Assembly (NCBI RefSeq): GCF_028867965.1
Contig: NZ_JAPQNT010000003.1
Coordinates: 62,001-126,000, forward strand
DNA from: Flavobacterium sp. SUN046
Lineage (GTDB): Bacteria > Bacteroidota > Bacteroidia > Flavobacteriales > Flavobacteriaceae
Reading direction: 5' to 3'
DNA: 64,000 nt
How positions within the stretch are numbered: the stretch's first letter is position 1; the number at the start of each line of letters is the position of its first letter. The position numbers and the translations under genes are program-made. The notes below the pieces were generated by a model. The model ran no database searches, was not told the DNA's origin, and saw only the letters and a program-made list of their open reading frames with translations. Of this stretch, positions 51,989-62,500 are shown piece by piece.

Positions 51989-53281
51989 TTAAGAATTCAT
52001 AATCGATTCAATTTCCTCCACTTCAATAGGAATATTGCGCATCAAGTTGAATGCTTCACCTTTTTCTTGAATCACCATATCGTCTTCAATACGAATCCCA
52101 AAACCTTCTGCCGGAATGTAAATTCCTGGTTCAACCGTGAACACCATATTCGCCTGCATTGGTTCGTGTAATAATCCGTAATCATGCGTGTCTAATCCCA
52201 TGTGGTGAGACGTTCCGTGCATGAAATATTTTTTATAAGCTGGCCAATCTGGATTTTCGTTTTGAACATCAGCTTTGTCAATTAATCCTAAACCTAACAA
52301 TTCTGAAGTCATAATTTTACCAACTTCTACGTGGTATTGTTTCCACAAAGTTCCTGGAACCAGCATTTTGGTAGCTTCATTTTTTACACGTAAAACCGCA
52401 TTGTAAACTTCTTTTTGTCTGTCGTTAAATCGTCCTGAAACTGGAACCATTCTTGTCATATCACTCGAATAATTAGCATATTCGGCACCTACATCAAGTA
52501 AAATTAAATCACCTTCTTTACATTGTTGGTTATTTTCAATATAATGCAACACATTGGCATTATTTCCCGAAGCAATAATTGGCGTGTAAGCAAAACCTTT
52601 AGAACGATTTCTTAGGAATTCATGAGCAAATTCGGCTTCAATTTCGTATTCCATTACGTTTGGTTTCACGAAATTCAATATTCTGCGATACCCTTTTTCA
52701 GTAATATCACACGCTTGTTGAATCAAATCTAATTCTTCACTTTCTTTTATTGAACGAATGCGTTGCAAAATAGGATTTGATTTTTCTACTTTATGCGCAG
52801 GATAATTTTCTTTCCACCATTTTATAAAACGTGCCTCACGAGTTTCAGTTTCAATTGTGGCGCGATAATGTTCGTTAGTATTGATGTAAATTGTATCGGA
52901 ATAGGTCATCACTTCTTTCAAAGTTTTATGAAAATCTTGCAGCCAAATCACACTTTTTATACCTGAAACTTCAAAAGCTCTATCTTTAGTTAGTTTTTCG
53001 CCTTCCCAAATAGCAATGTGTTCGTTGGTTTCTTTTAAAAATAAAATTTGCTTTAAATGTTCGTAAGGCGCATCAGGAAACAACAACAAAATGCTTTCTT
53101 CTTGGTCAACTCCAGATAAATATAAGATATCGCGATGTTGAGCAAAAGGCAAAGTAGAATCGGCAGAAACCGGATAAATATCATTCGAATTAAAAATTGC
53201 AACACTGTTTGGTTTCATTTGTGCCGTGAATTTTGCTCTGTTTTTCACATACAAATCGCGGTCTATTTGATGGTATTTCAT
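51989..53281 (-). CDS. Aminopeptidase P family protein
   Basis: M24 metallopeptidase of 430 residues, removing N-terminal residues before proline. An N-terminal creatinase-like domain (about 1-160; NSNDIYPVSADSTLPFAQHRD) precedes the pita-bread catalytic domain. Metal ligands are visible: Asp in DVGAEYANYSSDMTR (two Asp), His in FMHGTSHHMGLDTHD, Glu in VEPGIYIPAEG and Glu in IRIEDDMVI. It is cytosolic, without a signal peptide. A -7 element stands at 53303-53310 on the minus strand. Confidence 0.94.
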   Translation of the reverse strand: MKYHQIDRDLYVKNRAKFTAQMKPNSVAIFNSNDIYPVSADSTLPFAQHRDILYLSGVDQEESILLLFPDAPYEHLKQILFLKETNEHIAIWEGEKLTKDRAFEVSGIKSVIWLQDFHKTLKEVMTYSDTIYINTNEHYRATIETETREARFIKWWKENYPAHKVEKSNPILQRIRSIKESEELDLIQQACDITEKGYRRILNFVKPNVMEYEIEAEFAHEFLRNRSKGFAYTPIIASGNNANVLHYIENNQQCKEGDLILLDVGAEYANYSSDMTRMVPVSGRFNDRQKEVYNAVLRVKNEATKMLVPGTLWKQYHVEVGKIMTSELLGLGLIDKADVQNENPDWPAYKKYFMHGTSHHMGLDTHDYGLLHEPMQANMVFTVEPGIYIPAEGFGIRIEDDMVIQEKGEAFNLMRNIPIEVEEIESIMNS

Positions 53282-53302
53282 GATAAAAATTATTTATTGA
53301 TT

Positions 53303-53310
53303 CAAAAATA
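53303..53310 (-). promoter_or_regulatory. Putative -7 element for the pepP-like gene
   Basis: Minus-strand TATTTTTG, exact match, 21 bases before the ATG. Confidence 0.45.
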
Positions 53311-53396
53311 GAAAGAATATGTAGAAATGAAGTTAATAGCGTTATAAATTTTAATAAAATCTCAAATAATTACTATTTTTATAAAAATTTTAAAAG

Positions 53397-54248
53397 ATGA
53401 AAAAGCAAATTACCCTCTTTATTTTTTTGTTTTCTCTAGTGATTTCTGCTCAAGACAAAAAATCCTACCAACTTTTCGATAAAAACGGAAAGAAAGTTAG
53501 TTACACTAAACTTTTAAAATCTGCCATAGAAACGCAAGTTATTTTGTTTGGCGAATACCACAACAACCCAATCTGCCATTGGTTAGAATTGGAATTGACA
53601 AAAGATATTGCACAAAACAAAACAATTGTACAAGGTGCCGAAATGCTCGAGGCAGACAATCAAAAGCAATTAAATCAATACCTAAATGATGAAATCAATC
53701 AGAAAAAGTTAGACTCAACGGCACGACTTTGGCCTAATTTCAATACCGATTATAAACCTTTAGTTGATTTTGCTAAAGACAATAAAAATCCATTTTTAGC
53801 AACCAATATTCCGAGAAGATTTGCTTCAATGGTTTCTAAAAAAGGATTTGAAGCTTTGAATGAATTATCTATCGAAGAAAAATCTTGGATAGCGCCACAA
53901 CCAATTCCTTATGATGCTAATTTACCTGGTTATCTAGAAATGATGAAGATGATGGGCGAACATACGAGCGCCAATATGCCAAAAGCGCAAGCTAGTAAAG
54001 ACGCCACAATGGCTTATTTTATTAATAAAAATCTAAAAGAAAATTCGATATTTATTCATTACAACGGCAGCTATCATTCCGATAATTTTGAAGGTATTAG
54101 TTGGTATTTAAAAACCTACAATCCTAACATTCAAATCATCACTATTTCAACCGTTGAGCAAAAAGATATTTCGAAATTAGAAAAAGAAAATTACAATAAA
54201 GCCGACTTTATTCTCGTTATAGATGAAGATGTAACAAAAACCTATTAA
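53397..54248 (+). CDS. ChaN-like exported haem-binding family protein
   Basis: A 283-residue protein with signal peptide (MKKQITLFIFLFSLVISAQ) but no lipobox Cys. The mature part matches the ChaN/DUF399 family, related to Tiki and EreA folds: VILFGEYHNNPICHWLELEL holds the conserved Glu/His pair, and the C-terminal block is SIFIHYNGSYHSDNFEG. C. jejuni ChaN binds two haems; whether this one does is not shown. No iron-uptake genes are adjacent. Confidence 0.85.
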   Translation: MKKQITLFIFLFSLVISAQDKKSYQLFDKNGKKVSYTKLLKSAIETQVILFGEYHNNPICHWLELELTKDIAQNKTIVQGAEMLEADNQKQLNQYLNDEINQKKLDSTARLWPNFNTDYKPLVDFAKDNKNPFLATNIPRRFASMVSKKGFEALNELSIEEKSWIAPQPIPYDANLPGYLEMMKMMGEHTSANMPKAQASKDATMAYFINKNLKENSIFIHYNGSYHSDNFEGISWYLKTYNPNIQIITISTVEQKDISKLEKENYNKADFILVIDEDVTKTY

Positions 54249-54281
54249 ATTCGTCTAAGTAATTTGGAGCGAAACTTTTAG

Positions 54282-54289
54282 TACTTTTG
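54282..54289 (+). promoter_or_regulatory. Putative -7 element for the 54358 lipoprotein
   Basis: TACTTTTG, exact match, with TTTG at 54263-54266 only 15 bases upstream. A 68-base leader follows. Confidence 0.4.
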
Positions 54290-54290
54290 T

Positions 54291-54355
54291 AAACCATATT
54301 CCTGCTCTACGTTATACACGGTATCACTTCGATCAGGGCTAAAACCGAAACCATA
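54291..54355 (+). other. GC-richer leader flanked by AAACCATA direct repeats
   Basis: AAACCATA occurs at 54291-54298 and 54348-54355. The 49 bases between are clearly richer in G and C than the surroundings (CTACGTTATACACGG, ATCAGGGCT). It lies between a -7 element and the ATG at 54358 and has no frame. Weak pairings are possible (CCTG with CAGG, CGGT with ACCG). Confidence 0.35.
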
Positions 54356-54357
54356 GT

Positions 54358-55236
54358 ATGAAAAAACTAATTTTACTAGTAATTTTATTTTCAGCGAGTT
54401 TGTTTTTTCATTCTTGTTCAGATATTGATGATACTGCTGCCGAACCTAAATTAATAATTAAGTTCAAGTTCGATCCCAATCAAGTTCGATTAAATAATTT
54501 AGGTCAAGTTTCTTATGTTCCTTTTGGTCATGCGGCTCAATCGCCAATATTTAAGGCAATTTCTTCTCATTTTATTGAGTTTGCACCAAATGAAAATACG
54601 CAATTAGGCGACGGACAAATTGTGTATCACGGTGCTGAAACCGATTTAGGCGGAGCAAATGCTATCGATTTTAGCCAAGCCAAAATTGTAGCCGAAGGTG
54701 AAGCTTTTTTAGAAATACCATTAAAATCACTAGCCATTGGAAGTTATGAATGGATTCGTGCCTCAATATCGTATCAAAATTATCAAATAAAAATAAGAAA
54801 ACCCAGCTCTAGCATTGAATATGACGGAACTTTATCCAGCTTTGTTGGTTTTAATACTTATATCGGAACGCATGCTATAGGAAATACTTTTTTTCAAGTA
54901 GACGGAAACAAACCTCAAGGTTATTGGGCATTTGCACTTAATGATTTTCCGTATTCATCATCTGGGCAAGCGCCTGCCGGTGCAACAACAGTTCCTAATC
55001 CAATTGCAGCTACTTCTCCAATTCCGCTTAATTCATGTGTTGTTACCGGAAAATTTAATACGCCATTAGTGATTTCTGGAATTGAAAAGAAGGATGTCGT
55101 TATCACACTTTCATTATCAACTAATAATAGTTTTGAATGGATTGATTCTAATAATAACGGAAAATACGATCCGTCGCAAGGTGAAAATGTTGTTGATATG
55201 GGATTAAGAGGATTAATTCCGAGTTACACAAAATAA
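54358..55236 (+). CDS. Putative lipoprotein of unknown function
   Basis: A 292-residue protein with a lipoprotein signal (MKKLILLVILFSASLFFHSC, Cys20). The mature part is beta-rich, begins EPKLIIKFKFDPNQVRLNN, and ends SNNNGKYDPSQGENVVDMGLR, with an Asp/Asn-rich turn that could bind calcium (DSNNNGKYD). The pattern recalls small extracellular lipoproteins of bacteroidetes with an immunoglobulin-like fold, but I do not recognise a family. It has its own promoter candidate and an unusual leader. Confidence 0.75.
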   Translation: MKKLILLVILFSASLFFHSCSDIDDTAAEPKLIIKFKFDPNQVRLNNLGQVSYVPFGHAAQSPIFKAISSHFIEFAPNENTQLGDGQIVYHGAETDLGGANAIDFSQAKIVAEGEAFLEIPLKSLAIGSYEWIRASISYQNYQIKIRKPSSSIEYDGTLSSFVGFNTYIGTHAIGNTFFQVDGNKPQGYWAFALNDFPYSSSGQAPAGATTVPNPIAATSPIPLNSCVVTGKFNTPLVISGIEKKDVVITLSLSTNNSFEWIDSNNNGKYDPSQGENVVDMGLRGLIPSYTK

Positions 55237-55335
55237 TTTTGTTTAATAAAAGCATCAATTTTATTATATATAAGCGCTTGAAAATCAACAAGTGTTAAAC
55301 TCACTTTAAATTCATTATAAATTACACCGAAAAGG

Positions 55336-55366
55336 TTGTAGTTGTTTTCAAATTGCTGTATTTTTG
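55336..55366 (+). promoter_or_regulatory. sdh operon promoter
   Basis: TTG at 55336-55338, spacer 20, exact -7 TATTTTTG at 55359-55366, 31 bases before the sdhC ATG. Confidence 0.55.
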
Positions 55367-55397
55367 TCATATTTTTAAACAAAAAGGTACAACACTT

Positions 55398-56063
55398 ATG
55401 GCAAAATCTGCAGTATTGAAATCGTCAATAGCAAAAAAAGTTGCTATGGCACTTTCGGGAATATTTTTAATTTCTTTTTTATCACTTCACGTTTCCTTAA
55501 ATTTGGTTTCTGTTTTTAGTAAAGATGCTTTCAATGAAGCTTCTCAATTTATGGGTTACAATCCTGTAATTCAATTTGTTATGCAGCCTATTTTAGCATT
55601 AGGTGTTTTATTTCACTTTATAATGGGCTTTGTTCTTGAATATAAAAATAATAAAGCAAGACCTATAGCTTATGCAAAATACAATGGTGCTGCAGGCGCA
55701 TCTTGGGCATCAAGAAATATGATTGTTTCTGGATTAGTAATTTTAGCTTTCTTTGGTTTGCACTTTTATGATTTTTGGTTTGCAGAAATTAGTTATAAAT
55801 ATATTGAAGGAAATGCTATAGATGCAACACGATATTATCCTGAACTAGTTGAAAAATTTCATAGCCCAATTCGTACTGGTCTTTATTGTATTGCATTCTT
55901 ATTATTATCAATCCACTTATGGCATGGTTTTAATTCTTCTTTTCAATCGGTAGGATTCAACAATAAATTTTCTAAATCATTACACAAGTTAGGATACGCT
56001 TTTGCAATACTTGTCCCATTCGGATTCATTTTCATTGCATTATTTCATCATTTCAATAATTAA
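55398..56063 (+). CDS. sdhC: Succinate dehydrogenase cytochrome b subunit
   Basis: Membrane anchor of complex II, 221 residues, in the single-subunit di-haem form (type B). The ATG at 55398 is chosen over an in-frame TTG at 55353, which precedes the promoter -7. Five membrane helices are visible; haem-ligand histidines fall in SLHVSLNL, LFHFIMGFVLEY, GLHFYDFWF and LSIHLWHGFNS. Twelve bases separate it from sdhA. It passes electrons from succinate to menaquinone. Confidence 0.93.
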   Translation: MAKSAVLKSSIAKKVAMALSGIFLISFLSLHVSLNLVSVFSKDAFNEASQFMGYNPVIQFVMQPILALGVLFHFIMGFVLEYKNNKARPIAYAKYNGAAGASWASRNMIVSGLVILAFFGLHFYDFWFAEISYKYIEGNAIDATRYYPELVEKFHSPIRTGLYCIAFLLLSIHLWHGFNSSFQSVGFNNKFSKSLHKLGYAFAILVPFGFIFIALFHHFNN

Positions 56064-56075
56064 TTTCAAATTATA

Positions 56076-58085
56076 ATGGCATTAGATTCTAAAATACCAG
56101 AGGGTCATATTTCACAAAAATGGACTGACTATAAAGATCATTTAAAATTAGTCGCTCCAAATAACAGACCAAAAATTGATATTATTGTAGTAGGAACAGG
56201 TTTAGCAGGCGCTTCTGCCGCAGCTTCTCTTGCAGAAATGGGCTACAATGTAAAAGCATTTTGTTACCAAGATTCACCACGTCGTGCGCACTCAATTGCA
56301 GCACAAGGCGGAATAAATGCAGCAAAAAATTACCAAAATGATGGCGATAGTATTTTCAGATTGTTCTATGATACTATTAAAGGTGGCGATTACAGAGCTC
56401 GTGAAGCTAACGTACATCGTTTAGCCGAAGTTTCAGGAAATATTATTGACCAATGTGTAGCTCAAGGTGTTCCTTTTGCTCGTGATTATGGCGGATTATT
56501 AGATAACCGTTCGTTTGGTGGAACTCAAGTTCAAAGAACTTTTTATGCCGCTGGACAAACCGGACAACAATTATTATTAGGAGCATATTCTTCTTTATCT
56601 AGACAAATCGGGTTAGGACGCGTTCAAATGTTCAACCGTCATGAAATGTTAGATTTAGTGAAAGTTGACGGAAAAGCTCGCGGAATAATAGCTCGAAATT
56701 TAATTACTGGTGAATTAGAACGTCATGCAGCTCATGCTGTTGTTATCGCTTCTGGAGGATATGGAAATGTATATTTCTTGTCAACTAACGCAATGGGAAG
56801 TAACGTTTCTGCTGGATGGAAAATTCACAAAAGAGGTGCTTTATTCGCAAATCCTTGTTTTGTTCAAATTCACCCAACTTGTATTCCAGTACACGGAGTT
56901 AATCAATCCAAATTGACTTTAATGTCGGAATCGTTAAGAAATTCTGGACGTATTTGGGTTCCAAATAAAAAAGAAGATGCAGAAGCAATTCGTGCAGGAA
57001 AATTAAAACCAACACAAATTGCAGAAGAAGATAGAGATTATTTCTTAGAAAGAAGATATCCAGCTTTTGGAAACCTTGTGCCACGTGATGTTGCTTCAAG
57101 AGCAGCAAAAGAGCGTTGCGACGAAGGTCACGGAATAGAAGCAAATGATACTAACGAAGGCGTTTACTTAGATTTCTCTACAGAAGTTCAAACTAAAGGT
57201 CGTCAAGCTGCTTATGGAAAAGGAAATCACAATCCAACACCAGAAGAAGTGACTACTTTAGGAAAACAATGGTTGGAAGAAAAATATGGTAACTTGTTCA
57301 CAATGTACCAAAAAATTACTGATGAAAATCCGTATGAAACTCCAATGAAAATATATCCAGCCGTGCATTATACAATGGGTGGTGTTTGGGTTGATTATAA
57401 TTTACAATCTACAATTCCAGGTTGTTTTGTAGCTGGTGAAGCTAATTTTTCTGATCACGGTGCTAATAGACTTGGAGCTTCGGCTTTAATGCAAGGTTTA
57501 GCAGATGGTTATTTTGTGTTACCATACACAATTTCAAACTATTTAGCAGATGAAATTAGAACTGGAAAAATCTCAACAGAATCTCCAGAATTTGCGGAAG
57601 CAGAAAACGCAGTTAAAACCTCAATTGATAAATTTTTAAATAATAAAGGTTCTAAATCAGTTGATTATTTCCACAAACGATTAGGTTTAATTATGTGGAA
57701 TAAAGTTGGAATGGCGCGTAACGAACAAGGATTGAAAACAGCTATTTCTGAAATCTCAGCATTGAAAGAAGAATTTTATGCAGACGTTTACGTTCCTGGA
57801 ACAGCAGATGAGTTAAATCCAGAATTAGAAAAAGCACTTCGCGTTGCTGATTTTATAGATTTAGGTCAACTAATGGCAATGGATGCTTTGCAACGTAATG
57901 AATCTTGTGGTGGTCACTTTCGTGAAGAATATCAAGATGCCGAAGGAGAAACGCTTCGTGATGACGAAAACTTCTCATTCGTTGGTGCATGGGAATACAT
58001 GGGATTTGATGTTACCAAAGAAAATCTTCACAAAGAAGAATTAAAATACGAGTTTATCAAAATTGCAGCTAGAAATTATAAATAA
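56076..58085 (+). CDS. sdhA: Succinate dehydrogenase/fumarate reductase flavoprotein
   Basis: Catalytic FAD subunit of complex II, 669 residues. The dinucleotide motif is [19 protein letters not shown]; the covalent-FAD His is in [13 protein letters not shown]. Active-site residues occur in HPTCIPVHG and the Arg-containing segment [15 protein letters not shown], and [12 protein letters not shown] is conserved. It lies between sdhC and sdhB, with spacing of 12 and 8 bases, so one transcript covers all three. Confidence 0.97.
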   Translation: MALDSKIPEGHISQKWTDYKDHLKLVAPNNRPKIDIIVVGTGLAGASAAASLAEMGYNVKAFCYQDSPRRAHSIAAQGGINAAKNYQNDGDSIFRLFYDTIKGGDYRAREANVHRLAEVSGNIIDQCVAQGVPFARDYGGLLDNRSFGGTQVQRTFYAAGQTGQQLLLGAYSSLSRQIGLGRVQMFNRHEMLDLVKVDGKARGIIARNLITGELERHAAHAVVIASGGYGNVYFLSTNAMGSNVSAGWKIHKRGALFANPCFVQIHPTCIPVHGVNQSKLTLMSESLRNSGRIWVPNKKEDAEAIRAGKLKPTQIAEEDRDYFLERRYPAFGNLVPRDVASRAAKERCDEGHGIEANDTNEGVYLDFSTEVQTKGRQAAYGKGNHNPTPEEVTTLGKQWLEEKYGNLFTMYQKITDENPYETPMKIYPAVHYTMGGVWVDYNLQSTIPGCFVAGEANFSDHGANRLGASALMQGLADGYFVLPYTISNYLADEIRTGKISTESPEFAEAENAVKTSIDKFLNNKGSKSVDYFHKRLGLIMWNKVGMARNEQGLKTAISEISALKEEFYADVYVPGTADELNPELEKALRVADFIDLGQLMAMDALQRNESCGGHFREEYQDAEGETLRDDENFSFVGAWEYMGFDVTKENLHKEELKYEFIKIAARNYK

Positions 58086-58093
58086 TATACAGT

Positions 58094-58855
58094 ATGTCTT
58101 CAGCAAAAAATATCAATATAAACCTTAAAATTTGGCGTCAGAAAAACGCTAAAGCTAAAGGTAGCATGGAAACTTATAAATTAGATAATGTTTCTACTGC
58201 AAGTTCGTTTTTAGAAATGATGGATCAATTGAACGAACAATTAATCAACGAACAAAAAGAACCAGTAGCATTCGACCACGATTGTCGTGAAGGAATTTGC
58301 GGAATGTGTTCAATGTTTATAAACGGTCGTGCTCACGGACCAGAAACAGGAACAACAACATGTCAATTGCACATGAGAAAGTTCAACGATGGCGATACAA
58401 TTTTTGTTGAACCATGGAGAAGTAAAGCCTTTCCTGTTGTAAAAGACTTGGTTGTTGACAGAAGTTCTTTTGACAGAATTCAGCAAGCTGGTGGTTTCGT
58501 TTCAGTTAATACTTCTGGAAATACTATCGATGCGAATGCAACTCCAATTAATAAAGACAATGCAGACAAAGCTTTTGAAGCCGCGGCATGTATTGGATGC
58601 GGTGCTTGTGTTGCAACATGTAAAAATGGTTCAGCGATGTTATTTGTTGGAGCTAAAGTGTCACAATACGCATTATTACCACAAGGAAAAGTTGAAGCAA
58701 CAAGCCGTGTTTTAAATATGGTTCGTCAAATGGACGAAGAAGGTTTCGGAAATTGTACTAATACCGGAGCATGTGAAGTTGAATGCCCTAAAGGAATTTC
58801 ATTAGAAAACATAGCTCGTATGAATAGAGAATATCTTTCAGCAAGTTTAAAATAA
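58094..58855 (+). CDS. sdhB: Succinate dehydrogenase/fumarate reductase iron-sulfur subunit
   Basis: Electron-transfer subunit of complex II, 253 residues. The [2Fe-2S] cluster ligands are in [12 protein letters not shown] and the later TTTCQLHM; the 4Fe-4S and 3Fe-4S ligands lie in [15 protein letters not shown] and [15 protein letters not shown]. Start at 58094 gives [16 protein letters not shown]. The next gene, a lipoprotein, follows after 6 bases, so it is likely part of the same transcript. Confidence 0.97.
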   Translation: MSSAKNININLKIWRQKNAKAKGSMETYKLDNVSTASSFLEMMDQLNEQLINEQKEPVAFDHDCREGICGMCSMFINGRAHGPETGTTTCQLHMRKFNDGDTIFVEPWRSKAFPVVKDLVVDRSSFDRIQQAGGFVSVNTSGNTIDANATPINKDNADKAFEAAACIGCGACVATCKNGSAMLFVGAKVSQYALLPQGKVEATSRVLNMVRQMDEEGFGNCTNTGACEVECPKGISLENIARMNREYLSASLK

Positions 58856-58861
58856 TACAAG

Positions 58862-59425
58862 ATGATAAAAAAAGTTTTCCTTTCACTAATAGTAGTTACT
58901 ACAATTTTGTCTTGTAGCTCAAGTGACAGTACAGATAATAGTAACGGTAGCGGAACTGGAACCGAAACAACAGTTGCAATGGTAACTAGAATCGACAATG
59001 TTGTGTATGATACGCCACCGCAAAACGGAGGAAATTTAGCCGAAAATTCAGGAGGAACTTCTTTCGGAGGAACTTCATATTATCTTTTAAAAGGATATAA
59101 AAATTTTGGTTCAAGTAAAATTATTGCCAAAATAGGTAGTAAAGTAATCAACATTTACTTAGCAATTCCAAAAAACGATTTGTCAGTGGGAACTCATAGT
59201 TTTTCATCTACTTTTATTTCTGGAGATTATTATGCTGATATTGATATCTCTGGGGTTGTTCCTTCAGAAAATGCTAATACTACAAGCGGATTCATAAAAA
59301 TAACTAATTATGATAGCACTACTAAATTGTTAAAAGGTAATTTTAATTTCACAACTAATGATGGTGTAGATGTCGCTGTTACATCTCACACACTTATTGG
59401 ATCGTTTACTTACAAACTTCCATAA
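58862..59425 (+). CDS. Small putative lipoprotein
   Basis: A 187-residue protein with lipobox signal VVTTILSCSSSDSTDN (Cys18) and a Ser/Gly/Thr-rich linker. The mature part is beta-rich (YYLLKGYKNFG, SKVINIYLAIP, SGFIKITNYD). The pattern is like DUF6252-type flavobacterial lipoproteins, but this assignment is weak. It sits 6 bases after sdhB and before the terminator at 59448-59480. Cotranscription with complex II genes is likely but a functional link is not shown. Confidence 0.75.
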   Translation: MIKKVFLSLIVVTTILSCSSSDSTDNSNGSGTGTETTVAMVTRIDNVVYDTPPQNGGNLAENSGGTSFGGTSYYLLKGYKNFGSSKIIAKIGSKVINIYLAIPKNDLSVGTHSFSSTFISGDYYADIDISGVVPSENANTTSGFIKITNYDSTTKLLKGNFNFTTNDGVDVAVTSHTLIGSFTYKLP

Positions 59426-59447
59426 ATAATTAAAAAAAATATTTATT

Positions 59448-59480
59448 AAAACGCATTCATTAATTTGAATGCGTTTTTTT
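59448..59480 (+). terminator. Terminator after the sdh operon
   Basis: Stem AAAACGCATTCA with its exact complement, loop TTAATT, T run that runs straight into the next -7 element. Confidence 0.85.
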
Positions 59481-59488
59481 TATCTTTG
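59481..59488 (+). promoter_or_regulatory. -7 element of the GH92 gene
   Basis: TATCTTTG, exact match, directly behind the terminator T run and 21 bases before the ATG. Confidence 0.5.
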
Positions 59489-59509
59489 GTTTAACAAACA
59501 AACAACAAG

Positions 59510-62500
59510 ATGAAAAAACGTCTTTTCTTAGGATTTTTATTGTTTTCAATTTCAATCTTTGCGCAAAACTATAACCAATACGTCAACCCAATGATTGGAA
59601 CTGGCGGACACGGACATACTTATCCCGGCGCAACAGTTCCGTTTGGAATGGTACAACTTTCACCAGATACCAGAATTGACGGTTCTTGGGATGGATGTTC
59701 GGGTTATCATCACGACGATTCAGTTATTTATGGATTTTCACACACACATTTAAACGGAACTGGGTGCACTGATTATGGTGATATTATGTTAATGCCTACA
59801 ATGGGTGAACCTAGTTTTAATCCAAAAGAATACGGTTCTAAATTTTCACATTCTAATGAAAAAGCAACTGCTGGATTTTATTCAGTAAAGCTTGACAAAA
59901 ACAATATTGATGTCAATTTAACAGCATCTACACGTGTTGGTTTTCATCAATATACCTTTAATAATGCTGGTCAAGCTACTATTATTCTTGATTTAAACCA
60001 TAGAGATAAATTGCTATATGGCGATGTTAAAATTATTGACAATAAAACCATTCAAATTCTAAGACGTAGTGAAGCTTGGGCAAAAGATCAATATGTTTAT
60101 GCTCAAATTGAGTTTAGTGTTCCGATGAAAATTTCTAAAGTTGAAGCCAATCAAGATAATAAAAGTGATTTTTATTCAGGAACGATTTTAAAAATAGCTT
60201 TTTCAAAAGAAGTTAAAAAAGGTGAAAAAATTTCGGTTAAAGTAGCACTTTCTCCAACAAGTTATGAAGGTGCAAAATTAAATAGTTCTGAAATAAAAGG
60301 TTGGGATTTTAATAAAGTTAAAAAGGAAGCCGAACAACTTTGGAACAAACAATTATCCAAAATTGAAATTACAGAATCAGATAAAAATAAATTAGCCATT
60401 TTTTACACCGCTTTATATCACACAATGGTGCAACCCAATATTGCACAAGATATTGATGGAAAATATCGTGGTAGAGATAACAAAATCCATCAAGCAGAAG
60501 GCTTTGATTATTATTCCGTTTTCTCGCTCTGGGATACATTTCGAGCCGCACATCCATTATATACTTTAATCGAAAAGAAACGCACTGCCGATTTTATAAA
60601 TACATTTCTAAAACAATACGAACAAGGCGGAAGATTGCCAGTATGGGAATTAGCATCCAATGAAACCGATTGTATGATTGGTTATCACTCGGTTTCGGTA
60701 ATGGCAGATGCAATGGCAAAAGGAATCACAGGTTTTGATTACGAAAAAGCATTTGAAGCTGCCAAACATTCAGCAATGTTAGATCATTTAGGTTTGGATG
60801 CTTATAAAAAACAAGGATTTATCTCAATGGATGACGAGCATGAAAGCGTTTCAAAAACATTAGAATATGCTTACGACGATTGGTGTATAGCTCAAATGGC
60901 ACAGATTTTAAACAAAAAATCAGACTATGATTATTTCATGAAACGTTCTCAAAATTGGAAGAATGTTTTCGATTGGAATACAGGTTTTATGCGACCAAAG
61001 AAAAACGGTGGTTGGGAGAAACCATTTGATGCCAAAGAAATCAATAATAATTTCACTGAAGGAAATTCATGGCAATATTCGTTTTTTGTACCACAAGATA
61101 TTGAAGGAATGATTCAAGCGTATGGCGGAAACGAAAAATTTGAAGCCAAACTCGATGAAATGTTTAACGCCGAAAGTAAAACTACTGGTCGTGAACAAGC
61201 TGATGTTACAGGTTTGATTGGACAATACGCACACGGAAACGAACCAAGTCATCACATGGCGTATTTGTATAATTATGTTGGAAAGCCCGAAAAAACTGCT
61301 CAGAAAGTACATTACATACTTGATAATTTTTACAAAAACACACCTGATGGATTAATAGGTAACGAAGATTGTGGACAAATGAGTGCATGGTATGTGTTGA
61401 GTTCCATAGGGATTTATGATATTACACCAGCTGGCGAGCATTGGGATTTAGTAAAACCTCATTTTGAAAAAGTGACGATTAAAAATCAAATTGATGTTTC
61501 AACAACAAGTACTATTTTTTTGAATCTACTTTTAGATTCTTTTGATAAATTTATACCAATAAGAAGTTTTAATGGAAGAAACTATATAACGCAAAAAGAA
61601 AAGGAATTAGATTTATTAAAAAGAAACACAAAATTTATCCCAATTATTCCTGTTCCAGTTATTGTAGCAGAAAGCAAATCATTCAAAGACAACATGAAAG
61701 TTTCGTTTAATTCCTATAATAAAACGACAACTTATTTTTATAGTGTTAACAATCAAAAGTTTCAGAAGTTTGATAAAGAATTGACATTAAATGAAACTTC
61801 AACCATTAAGTTTTATTCAGATAACGAAAATGGTGGAGTAAGTGATACAATTTCATCCCAATTCTTCAAAAAACCAAACAATTACACAATAAATATTAAA
61901 TCAAAATACAATCCGCAATATCACGCTGGTGGACCAGACGGTTTATTAGACGGAATTAATGGCACCGAAAACTGGCGAAAAGGCGATTGGCAAGGCTATC
62001 AAAGTCAAGATTTTGAAGCGGTTGTTGATTTGCAAAACGAACAATCGGTAAATGAGTTTCATGCCACTTTTTTGCAAGATTCACGTTCTTGGATTTTAAT
62101 GCCAACCAAAGTTGACTATTATGTTTCAAATGATAATATAAATTTCACTTTAGCAGGCACTGTGCCAAACGATATTGATCCCAAAGAATCTGAGAATAAG
62201 ATTAAAGATTTTAGTTTAAAATCTGATAAATCTTTAACAGCTCGTTATGTAAAAGTAATTGCCTACAATTTTGGAAAACTTCCTGAATGGCATCAAGGTG
62301 CTGGTGGCGATGCGTTTATTTTTATTGATGAGATTTCATTTGAGTCAAAAATTAAAAAAGTAAAACAAATTTGTGAATATGAAATTAATTTTGGAGTTTC
62401 AACTATTATTTTTTTTGAGAAAAATAAAAATAACATAGATGATTCTTCAGAAAATGTTTTGATAGAATGGGCGGAAATTTTAAAGAAGTATCCAACAATG

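Noticed and set aside
54290..54357. TPP or other known riboswitch before the lipoprotein gene
   Set aside because: The conserved TPP cores (CTGAGA, ACCTGATC) are not present on the plus strand, and the partial likeness on the minus strand is too short and in the wrong direction.
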